From: Spirochaetaceae bacterium
GTDB taxonomy: Bacteria; Spirochaetota; Spirochaetia; Treponematales; Breznakiellaceae
DNA: 5,137 nucleotides
Reading direction: 5' to 3'
Assembly (NCBI GenBank): GCA_031280705.1
Contig: JAITGJ010000257.1
Span: forward strand, 1-5,137
The translations under genes were made by a program, and so were the position numbers. Positions 1-4,984 of the stretch are shown piece by piece (position 1 is the first letter of the stretch; each line of letters starts with the position of its first letter). The notes beneath the pieces are model-generated. The model saw only the letters and a list, made by a program, of their open reading frames with translations, did not search any database and had not been told where the DNA came from.

Positions 1-243
1 GAATATAAATTATTGCAAGAATATTTAAACACATTGCTGTTTTATGAATTAAGGTATGGAAAACAATCATTTGAAAATGCGGTAATGTTATATATAAATT
101 GCAGAAAAAAAGATATGACTATAAGAAGTACATTGGATTTACTCATAGCGGAAATAACTATAGAAAATGATTTGTACCTCTTACATGATGACAATGATTT
201 TGAAAACCTTTCAAAGGCGTATAAAAATTTAATGATATACTAA
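1..243 (+). CDS. VapC-type PIN-domain toxin, 3' part only (5' end outside window)
   Basis: The reading frame is open from base 1 to a TAA stop at 241-243, giving the last 80 residues of a protein whose start lies upstream. VapC toxins are small PIN-domain ribonucleases of about 130 residues, neutralised by a partner antitoxin usually encoded just upstream. The tail fits: RSTLDLLIA (visible residues 42-50) carries the third conserved acidic residue (D46), and LLHDDNDF (60-67) matches the conserved C-terminal strand and D-x-D-F motif that completes the metal site. The first two catalytic acids and the antitoxin gene would be off the left edge. An in-frame TTG at 13 is not a credible start because the PIN core would be missing. 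The gene is about 25% GC, far below the rest of the window, which suggests horizontal acquisition. The visible part is intact, so it may be functional. Confidence 0.85.
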   Translation, partial: EYKLLQEYLNTLLFYELRYGKQSFENAVMLYINCRKKDMTIRSTLDLLIAEITIENDLYLLHDDNDFENLSKAYKNLMIY

Positions 244-255
244 AAGCGGCCAACT

Positions 256-298
256 GCACATAACTCGGCAGCAAAGCTGCCGCGGACTGTTTATGCGC
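256..298. repeat. Candidate integron attC-like recombination site (degenerate) after the toxin gene
   Basis: Outer arms GCACATAAC (256-264) and GTTTATGCGC (289-298) are inverted repeats matching at 9 of 10 positions with one extra T. They enclose a perfect 7-bp stem, CGGCAGC (266-272) and GCTGCCG (276-282), with an AAA loop. Unpaired bases lie mainly on the right arm (283-288). Short outer core boxes, an inner stem and asymmetric unpaired bases are the layout of attC sites, and such sites sit just after the stop codon of a cassette gene, as here. ACATAAC matches the left consensus RYYYAAC at six of seven positions. The right box reads as GTTRRRY only if one T is treated as inserted. No integrase gene or second site is visible, so an ordinary hairpin remains possible. 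Confidence 0.35.
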
Positions 299-403
299 CT
301 TGGCTTTGCCAAGGACGCCGCCAGTAGGCGGGCCCGGCCTCCATCCGGCTAGGCCGGCTGCGCCCAATCCCGCGCCCCGGCCCGCCCGGAAAACGCCAAG
401 GCG
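296..403. repeat. Nested inverted repeats (three stem pairs)
   Basis: Four inverted repeats overlap here. CCTTGGC (298-304) and GCCAAGG (308-314) form a perfect 7-bp hairpin with a TTT loop. The same left arm, as CGCCTTGGC (296-304), is also perfectly complementary to GCCAAGGCG (395-403), so two folds compete. GGCGGGCC (327-334) pairs with GGCCCGCC (379-386), and CCGGCCT (334-340) pairs with AGGCCGG (351-357). Together they could form a branched structure about 108 bases long. There is no T-run, so it is not a terminator. The role is unknown; it could be part of a larger recombination site or an intergenic palindromic repeat family. Confidence 0.6.
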
Positions 404-410
404 ATGAGTG

Positions 411-460
411 GGGTTTTACCTCCGGCAAAACCCAAGCCCAAACCGCTGCGCGGTTTGGGC
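411..460. repeat. Two adjacent strong hairpins
   Basis: GGGTTTT (411-417) pairs with AAAACCC (427-433) around a 9-base loop. Two bases later GCCCAAACCGC (436-446) pairs perfectly with GCGGTTTGGGC (450-460) around a TGC loop, an 11-bp stem and the longest perfect hairpin in the window. No T-run follows on either strand within a few bases, so intrinsic termination is not supported. A smaller hairpin with the same three-base-loop style, AGCCG-GAA-CGGCT, follows at 501-513. Confidence 0.75.
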
Positions 461-735
461 ACTGCGCAAAGCCCTTATCCGGCTGGAAAACGCCGTAAAC
501 AGCCGGAACGGCTCGCGCAGTCTCCGGACAACGCTATTAAAAAACAACGCTCCCTGTTTTGTCCGCCGGGGCCGTTCCCTCAGCCTCGCCGCAAAGCCAG
601 GCGGAATTCATGCCGGATATTTTGTTTTTTGGGAGAGAACGCAGACCGGGAGCGGGCGTCCCCTTGTACGCGGGCCGCGGGTATTTGAGACTAAAAGCAG
701 CCTCCGGAGCAATCAGCGCGAAGAAGGCGTTTTCC

Positions 736-743
736 GGAAAGGG
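736..743 (+). promoter_or_regulatory. Ribosome binding site that decides the lipoprotein start
   Basis: GGAAAGGG lies five bases before ATG 749. The alternative GTG 743 begins at the last base of this motif and so could not use it, which favours ATG 749. Confidence 0.6.
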
Positions 744-748
744 TGCGT

Positions 749-3280
749 ATGGTCATAAAAACCGGCGGCCGCCGGGAAGCGGCGTTTTTTCTGTTTTTTT
801 TCTGCACGACTTCCTGCGTAGTAACCGAAAAAAACGTTCTTTCCCGGAGAGCGCCGCCTGAGGACATAAAAGATTTCAGCCGGACGGAAGATATTAACGG
901 TATTTTTCCCCGGGCGGTATATATAAAAACCAGAACCCAAACGTTCAATTCGTATCATTATTATATTCTTTACGAAGGACGGATTTGGTACAAAAGCATT
1001 GATCCGGACCGGCATCCAAGAACATGGACGCTGTTTGCCGGAACCGGACTCCCGCACCGCGCCGGGGCGGGGAATTTTGCCGGAACCGGCTCTGTAGCGG
1101 AACTGTCCGCCGACGCGGATGAACTGGCGGCGCTTTCACCTGCGGGTGCATTTTACCGCTACTGCTTTGACTGGAGCATTGCGCACCGGAGCGGCGTCTG
1201 GCTTGACCGGCAGGGCTGGCCGGGGGAGGAACAGCTCCATCTTGACGAGCGGACGCGGAAAAACCGTTCGTGGGCGCTTGGAAAACGCAACAGCCATGTG
1301 CTTTACTACGAAGACCCGTTCGCGAATCAGCACCACAACGGCACCATGGAAATCGCCACAACCTATATGCTTCTTGATGACGGACAGGAAATCTGTTATG
1401 CCGACACGGGACTGCCCGCCGACTTTTCCCGGAATTTTGCCGGACCGGAACGGGGCGCGTTCCGTGCGGCCGCCCTCTCGGCAAGCGCGTCCACGATTTT
1501 TGTCATAAACAGCGCGGGAGAAATGTATACGCGCCTCGCGGATTTTGATGTTACCGGGTCTGACCCCATGTTTTTCAAATATACCTATGTCCCGTACCGG
1601 TCGGGGACGCCGGGGACCGGCTACTTTTCAAATCTGACCGCATGGGGCCTTCCGCCGGAAGACTGGCGGCCCGCACCCGCGATTCCGCTTGCCGGAAAGG
1701 CCGCCATTACACGGCACATCACGATACTGCAAAACGGGCAGGGAAACGGCGCGCGGGAAATGCGCGTTGCCGGGCGTGACGAAGCAGGGGAAACCGGCTA
1801 CTGGACAAAGGCAATTTTTGATGACGCCTGGTTATTTGTCCGGGTTCCGCTTTTTTTTGATGAAAGCGCGATCCTTGTCCGCGCCGGAGACGGCGTCCGG
1901 CGCGGAGAACGGGGAGCCTCGCTTGACAAGGAATATGCGGGATTCCGCTGGACCGGCGGCGAGCGGGAAACAAAAACGGAATACCGTATTTTGAATTTTA
2001 ATATTCTGGAAGGGGACTGCGATCTGCGTATTTCCCGGGGCGGAGAGGAATGTACGGTAAAACTGTATCCGGTGGAAATGTGGACCTACCTGAAGCGCGA
2101 TTATCTTCCCGGCAGAACCGGCGCACCCAAAATGTTTTGGGTAACGCTCGTGGTTCCCGATAACGCACTTGACGGCCTTTCGGAAGATTTTGCGCGGGAC
2201 CTTTCGCGGTATACAAAAAACAGCCGCGCGCTTTTCCACTACACGATAATGGCGGGAAATCACTACCTCCTGCTCCGTTCCTCGCGCGGCAGTAATTCCG
2301 TGCTGTTCCTCACCGATGGAACAGTATCCGACAGGTATCCTGATCTCAAGCGAACCTGGTACGCGGAAAACTTTGAGGAAGTGCCGCGTTACTACGCGGA
2401 TGAACTTTTGGTGCGGGCGGAAATGCCCGTAACGCGCGAAGAACTGCTTTGGAAAATCGAAGGCAACCGGATATTTCTCGATGAATTACAGCGCCGTATC
2501 CGCCTTGAAAAATGGGCGCGTTTTGTGGCGTTCCAGTTTAACGCCGGGTATCTTCCCGTGCATTATGTTGCCATGATCACGCCGCTCCGTTTTCTTGACG
2601 TTCCAAAAATCCGTACCATTACGCGGTTCGGCAAAAGAATCGTCCTTGAAAACAGCGCCTATATTGACGCGGTTTCCGATGCCCGCATCAGAATATGCAG
2701 GCGTATTATCGAACTGCTTGGCGTGCGGATTTTGTGTTACCGCGAAATGGAGCGGAAACTTGCCGCCGCGGAGGGGGCCGCGGAAATCACGCTCCCCGCC
2801 TGGTACGCGGACAGTGTTTCAGCCTGGTGGGACATTGCCGGCCTTCCCCGGCGCGTCCGGGGAACATTTACCCGGTCCCGCCGGACCGCCGTTTCCGCCG
2901 TGCTGTCTTTGATGCCGCCCCCCTCGCCAATGGAACTTTCGGGCTGGTACTTTTCCGCCTCTGATTCCGTGCCGGAAAATGAAACGGACGGCGGTTTTTT
3001 CATCTTTCTGGATCCCCAGAAAAGCATTAAAACCATTTACGCCCGCCGGGGAAAAACGCCGGAGGAACAGCCCGTACGGCTCAACGCTGCGCTCTACGTC
3101 AATGGCGATGCTTCCGGCGTTCTTGAACGGAACATTGCCAACCGTATCCTTAAACCGCTGGGCGCTGAACGGGGCATTAATGTGGAACTTGTTTTTGACG
3201 GAAGGACGTTTGAGATGCACGAATCTTCCCCGGTCCGTACCGGCGCGCCGCTCTTCCGGGGCGTCCCGCTCCCCGATTGA
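749..3280 (+). CDS. Large predicted lipoprotein of unknown function (843 aa)
   Basis: I do not recognise the family. The N-terminus is a lipoprotein signal: basic residues K4, R8 and R9, a hydrophobic AAFFLFFF core (11-18), then TTSC with Cys23 as the likely acylated residue. This is a loose lipobox of the kind spirochaetes tolerate, so the protein is probably exported and membrane-tethered. No other membrane segment is evident. Residues about 55-320 are rich in Tyr, Trp and Phe with short strand-like stretches, which could be a beta-propeller or other beta fold (inference only). FAGTG occurs twice, at 96-100 and 110-114. A charged helical stretch spans about 563-592, and the C-terminal third is mixed. 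I chose ATG 749 because GGAAAGGG (736-743) sits five bases upstream; the in-frame GTG at 743 overlaps that site and would add two residues. The gene is intact and runs convergently toward the GerMN gene. Confidence 0.8.
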   Translation: MVIKTGGRREAAFFLFFFCTTSCVVTEKNVLSRRAPPEDIKDFSRTEDINGIFPRAVYIKTRTQTFNSYHYYILYEGRIWYKSIDPDRHPRTWTLFAGTGLPHRAGAGNFAGTGSVAELSADADELAALSPAGAFYRYCFDWSIAHRSGVWLDRQGWPGEEQLHLDERTRKNRSWALGKRNSHVLYYEDPFANQHHNGTMEIATTYMLLDDGQEICYADTGLPADFSRNFAGPERGAFRAAALSASASTIFVINSAGEMYTRLADFDVTGSDPMFFKYTYVPYRSGTPGTGYFSNLTAWGLPPEDWRPAPAIPLAGKAAITRHITILQNGQGNGAREMRVAGRDEAGETGYWTKAIFDDAWLFVRVPLFFDESAILVRAGDGVRRGERGASLDKEYAGFRWTGGERETKTEYRILNFNILEGDCDLRISRGGEECTVKLYPVEMWTYLKRDYLPGRTGAPKMFWVTLVVPDNALDGLSEDFARDLSRYTKNSRALFHYTIMAGNHYLLLRSSRGSNSVLFLTDGTVSDRYPDLKRTWYAENFEEVPRYYADELLVRAEMPVTREELLWKIEGNRIFLDELQRRIRLEKWARFVAFQFNAGYLPVHYVAMITPLRFLDVPKIRTITRFGKRIVLENSAYIDAVSDARIRICRRIIELLGVRILCYREMERKLAAAEGAAEITLPAWYADSVSAWWDIAGLPRRVRGTFTRSRRTAVSAVLSLMPPPSPMELSGWYFSASDSVPENETDGGFFIFLDPQKSIKTIYARRGKTPEEQPVRLNAALYVNGDASGVLERNIANRILKPLGAERGINVELVFDGRTFEMHESSPVRTGAPLFRGVPLPD

Positions 3281-3294
3281 GACGCATGCTGTTC

Positions 3295-3336
3295 CGGCGA
3301 CGCCGAACCGGCGACGACGGGACGGCGACGACGCCT
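3295..3336. repeat. Three tandem copies of a 14-bp unit between convergent genes
   Basis: Units at 3295-3308, 3309-3322 and 3323-3336 all begin CGGCGACG; the second and third share their first 11 bases (CGGCGACGACG). The block fills most of the 54-bp gap between the lipoprotein stop (3278-3280) and the GerMN stop (3335-3337) and overlaps the latter by two bases. Each unit can form only a small GGC/GCC stem and no T-run follows on either strand, so a terminator role is not shown. Confidence 0.85.
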
Positions 3337-4198
3337 AAAAATTGTCCCGGCGTACCGGACTTCCGATACGGATACCCTCGCCCAGATAGTCGTGGCGCTG
3401 TCCTTCAATCAGTACTTGTACGTTTTTTACCGTGGAAAATTCCGTGGCGGTCCACACAATCTGCCGAAGCTGCGCCGCCCACCCCTCTACGCCGTAGGGG
3501 TTAAACTGGAATTCCTCGCTAAAGTTGATAAAAGCGGTGGCGTCCCGTACCCATGCGCCCAGTACGCGGCTTCCTTCAGGGATCATGGAGAGCAATCCCG
3601 CGCGGCGCTCCTCTCCGGTGGGCCCCGACATAAGGGCGTTGAGGGCGTCCAGCAGCGGCGAATCCGATACCGGAAGGTTCCGCGTAACCTGGCTCTGCGT
3701 GATGGAGCCGTCCCGTTCCACCCGTATAAAGTAAATCGACCGCCGGGCCGTGGGGGGGTCTTCCGCGCGCGCGGGCGGCTGCCCCGCGCTTTCCCTGCGC
3801 GCCGCGCCTGACTCCCGGACCGGTTCCGGCCCCGGCTCCGGGATACCGGGCGGAGGCGGGGAGATCACGGGCGGCGCCGCCACGGGAGCGGGCTGCGGCT
3901 CCGGTTCCACCGTGCGCGGGGCCGGAGACGCAGCCGGCGCGCGGGGAACCTCCGGCACGGGGTCCGGAGTGCGGGCCGGTCCTTCAGGCGGCGCGGGAGC
4001 CGCGTCCTCCGTCCGCCCGGGCGCTTCCAGCAGGCCCGCCGCGGCAAGCGTGCGCTGAATATGTTTCCAGTTCACCAGAAAGAGGCCGGTCATAAGAAGA
4101 AAGAACGCAAGCCAGAACAGATATTTTGCCGGGACCCTTCCCGCGTTTTTCCGGGAGGAGCGCCGCGCGCGTCCCCGGGTATTTTGTTTCGCCGCCAC
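3335..4198 (-). CDS. Membrane-anchored GerMN-domain protein with proline-rich linker (287 aa)
   Basis: The N-terminus is strongly basic (residues 4-25), followed by one membrane segment (about 26-44), which places the rest outside the cytoplasmic membrane. Residues 58-150 are a disordered linker rich in Pro, Ala, Glu and Arg. Residues about 154-283 form a GerMN domain. Recognisable blocks are LLDALNALMSGPTGEE (182-197), GLLSMIPEGSRV (201-212), AFINFSEEF (222-230) and the LRQIVWTATEF to VQVLIEG stretch (244-266). The domain is named for the spore-germination protein GerM and also occurs in non-sporulating bacteria, usually in lipid- or membrane-anchored envelope proteins. Its biochemical role is not settled, and an envelope or peptidoglycan-related job here is inference. 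The start is GTG at 4198-4196. No in-frame ATG, GTG or TTG lies upstream for about 100 bases and no good ribosome site is seen, so the start is less certain than the frame. The stop is TAG (3337-3335). Confidence 0.88.
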   Translation of the reverse strand: MAAKQNTRGRARRSSRKNAGRVPAKYLFWLAFFLLMTGLFLVNWKHIQRTLAAAGLLEAPGRTEDAAPAPPEGPARTPDPVPEVPRAPAASPAPRTVEPEPQPAPVAAPPVISPPPPGIPEPGPEPVRESGAARRESAGQPPARAEDPPTARRSIYFIRVERDGSITQSQVTRNLPVSDSPLLDALNALMSGPTGEERRAGLLSMIPEGSRVLGAWVRDATAFINFSEEFQFNPYGVEGWAAQLRQIVWTATEFSTVKNVQVLIEGQRHDYLGEGIRIGSPVRRDNF

Positions 4199-4257
4199 GG
4201 TATAACTGTACCGTTCCGCCCCTGCCGGCGCAACCCCGCGGGGTAGCCGGAGGCCCC

Positions 4258-4286
4258 TTGTACTTCCGCAAAAAATGGAGTATATT
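4258..4286 (+). promoter_or_regulatory. Candidate sigma70-type promoter for the NifU-like gene
   Basis: TTGTAC (4258-4263) and TATATT (4281-4286) are separated by 17 bases. The -10 box matches consensus at five of six positions and the -35 at only three. The flanking A/T-rich stretch (4268-4292) stands out from its surroundings. Transcription would begin near 4293, leaving a leader of about 180 bases before ATG 4474. Confidence 0.4.
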
Positions 4287-4299
4287 TTAATTGTCAGGA

Positions 4300-4383
4300 A
4301 TGAACGGCGGCGTTGCTGCCGGTACTTCTAACGGGTTTATCATCAGCATGACAAATGGCGGGATATTCGTAACCGTACCGTGA
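4300..4383 (+). CDS. Possible 27-codon small ORF in the NifU-like leader
   Basis: An ATG at 4300 opens a frame of 27 codons ending in TGA at 4381-4383. The peptide is small, uncharged and rich in Gly, Val, Thr and Ile. AGGA (4296-4299) directly abuts the ATG, which is too close for an efficient ribosome site. I see no similarity to a known leader peptide. It may be chance or a decayed gene remnant. Confidence 0.12.
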   Translation: MNGGVAAGTSNGFIISMTNGGIFVTVP

Positions 4384-4403
4384 TGGGCGGGAATTCCTGG
4401 CCG

Positions 4404-4438
4404 GTCTGTCTATAAAGTAACCGGCTGTATGGACAGAC
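4404..4438 (+). promoter_or_regulatory. Inverted repeat / hairpin upstream of the NifU-like gene
   Basis: GTCTGTC (4404-4410) and GACAGAC (4432-4438) are perfect 7-bp inverted repeats around a 21-base spacer that contains TATAAA (4411-4416). The repeat ends 35 bases before the start codon. It could be an operator or a leader hairpin. The wide spacer and short arms make either role weakly supported. Confidence 0.35.
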
Positions 4439-4460
4439 ACTAATACCGGCGACTTCCGGC

Positions 4461-4466
4461 AAGGAG
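4461..4466 (+). promoter_or_regulatory. Ribosome binding site of the NifU-like gene
   Basis: AAGGAG lies seven bases before ATG 4474, a strong Shine-Dalgarno match at normal spacing, and it fixes the start. Confidence 0.85.
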
Positions 4467-4473
4467 TGAAATA

Positions 4474-4698
4474 ATGTTTGAAGAACAGGTCAGGGCGGCC
4501 CTGAACAATGTACGGCCCTCCCTCCAGGCTGACGGCGGGGATGTGGAATTTGTCTCCCTGTCAGATGATGGAACGGTATCGGTCAAACTTACCGGCGCGT
4601 GCGGCGGTTGTCCGATGGCGGAAATGACGTTAAAAATGGGTATTGAAAGTTACCTGAAAAAGGAAGTTCCGCAGGTTACCGCCGTGGTCGGTGTCTAG
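4474..4698 (+). CDS. Stand-alone NifU C-terminal-domain protein, Fe-S cluster scaffold/carrier (74 aa)
   Basis: The whole protein is one NifU-like (NFU) domain, which binds a 4Fe-4S cluster, usually bridged between two subunits, and passes it to target enzymes in the cytoplasm. The signature is clear: LNNVRPSLQADGGDVEFV (10-27) is the typical helix and DGGD turn, and GACGGCPMAEMTLKMGIE (41-58) contains the CxxC cluster ligands Cys43 and Cys46. The length of about 70-80 residues is normal for the single-domain form. No IscU-like or A-type domain is fused and no iscS/sufBCD gene is adjacent in the window, so it appears to be transcribed alone, between its own upstream region and a terminator. 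It is complete and nothing in it looks degraded. Confidence 0.95.
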   Translation: MFEEQVRAALNNVRPSLQADGGDVEFVSLSDDGTVSVKLTGACGGCPMAEMTLKMGIESYLKKEVPQVTAVVGV

Positions 4699-4722
4699 GC
4701 GTCCCGCACGGTGATGAGCGGA

Positions 4723-4758
4723 AGCCCGTCTGGCCAGCCGGTCAGGCGGGCTTTTTTT
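4723..4758 (+). terminator. Intrinsic terminator of the NifU-like gene
   Basis: AGCCCG (4723-4728) pairs with CGGGCT (4747-4752). The stem continues through a T-G wobble (4729/4746) and CTG/CAG (4730-4732, 4743-4745) to about 10 bp with a 10-base loop. It runs directly into seven Ts (4752-4758). It starts 25 bases after the stop codon. Confidence 0.92.
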
Positions 4759-4817
4759 GTCCGGTCCCCTGGCGGGGGCCGCGCGGCGGATTTTTGTGCG
4801 TTTTTTTCACATTTTTC

Positions 4818-4846
4818 TTGCCAAAAGTGAAAATACCCGGTACACT
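4818..4846 (+). promoter_or_regulatory. Sigma70-type promoter facing right
   Basis: TTGCCA (4818-4823; five of six consensus positions) and TACACT (4841-4846; four of six) are spaced by exactly 17 bases within an A/T-rich patch. Transcription should begin near 4853, at or next to an ATG (4853-4855). It lies after the NifU-like terminator, so it starts a new unit. Confidence 0.55.
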
Positions 4847-4852
4847 GACCCT

Positions 4853-4984
4853 ATGAAGCACGCAATGCCTTCAATAGAAAGGAAGCCCCCCCGCCCCCCG
4901 GTTCAGGGATTTGCCGCGTACCGGTGCCCCCCCCCCCCCCGGGTGGAGCGCGCAAGCGTAATTCATTCCCCTATAATGATTTAG
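4853..4984 (+). CDS. Possible small ORF with C tracts (43 aa), maybe phase-variable
   Basis: ATG 4853 opens 43 codons to TAG at 4982-4984. The peptide has Pro runs coded by the C tracts (KPPRPP and PPPP) and no known domain. The ATG sits at the predicted transcription start, so translation would be leaderless. A14-base C run inside the frame means one added C (or two lost) would skip the TAG and join a frame open to the right window edge. Without a homologue this may be noncoding leader instead. Confidence 0.15.
   Translation: MKHAMPSIERKPPRPPVQGFAAYRCPPPPRVERASVIHSPIMI
4886..4899. repeat. C7-G-C6 tract
   Basis: Seven Cs (4886-4892), one G and six Cs (4894-4899) form an almost pure C run 27 bases before the C14 homopolymer. 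The opposite strand is correspondingly G-rich. Confidence 0.95.
4927..4940. repeat. C14 homopolymer, slippage-prone
   Basis: Fourteen consecutive Cs, the longest homopolymer in the window, lie about 75 bases downstream of the predicted transcription start. Tracts of this kind change length by slipped-strand mispairing, and poly-G/C tracts control expression of several Treponema pallidum genes. The exact count is also vulnerable to sequencing error. Confidence 0.95.

Larger units (their letters stand above)
244..748. other. Gene-free GC-rich stretch filled with short hairpins
   Basis: No convincing gene lies here. The open frames of 70-116 codons overlap in several phases, lack ribosome sites and read as low-complexity Arg/Pro/Gly-rich protein, as expected by chance in GC-rich DNA. 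The stretch contains a run of inverted repeats between 256 and 513 (listed separately), and an 8-bp direct repeat ACAACGCT at 528-535 and 544-551. The 6-bp inverted repeat GGACAA/TTGTCC (526-531, 559-564) flanks an A-rich core. No strong promoter for the downstream lipoprotein gene stands out. TTGAGA (685-690) is a fair -35 box, but the matching -10 position holds only AGCAAT. The left edge coincides with the sharp composition change after the toxin gene. Confidence 0.7.
4199..4473. other. Divergent intergenic region between the GerMN and NifU-like genes
   Basis: This 275-bp region must serve both outward-facing genes. On the + strand it has a candidate promoter (4258-4286), a hairpin (4404-4438) and the NifU-like ribosome site. 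On the - strand TATACT (4284-4279) is a fair -10 box without a convincing -35. TTGCGC and TACAGT spaced by 17 bases also occur just before the GerMN GTG, but that would give an almost leaderless message. A 27-codon frame with an ATG start lies at 4300-4383 (+). Confidence 0.6.

Noticed and set aside
586..627. Possible terminator: CGCC/GGCG pairing followed by T-rich DNA at about 618-627
   Set aside because: The stem is only four bases and the T-rich stretch begins too far after it.
404..861. Overlapping plus-strand frames of 94-116 codons (404-688, 408-758, 559-861)
   Set aside because: They overlap in different phases, have no ribosome site or known motif, read as low-complexity Arg/Pro-rich protein, and run across strong hairpins.
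945..3408. Many open frames antisense or out of phase within the lipoprotein gene
   Set aside because: They shadow the long coding frame, which has a ribosome site, a signal peptide and natural protein composition.
3392..4058. Plus-strand frames opposite the GerMN gene (3392-3811 and 3750-4058)
   Set aside because: The minus strand encodes clear GerMN blocks. The opposite frames are low-complexity Gly/Ala/Ser products of the GC-rich linker.
4757..4852. Extension of the 4853 small ORF to an upstream start at 4757
   Set aside because: That start lies inside the terminator T-run region and upstream of the promoter, so it would not be on the message.
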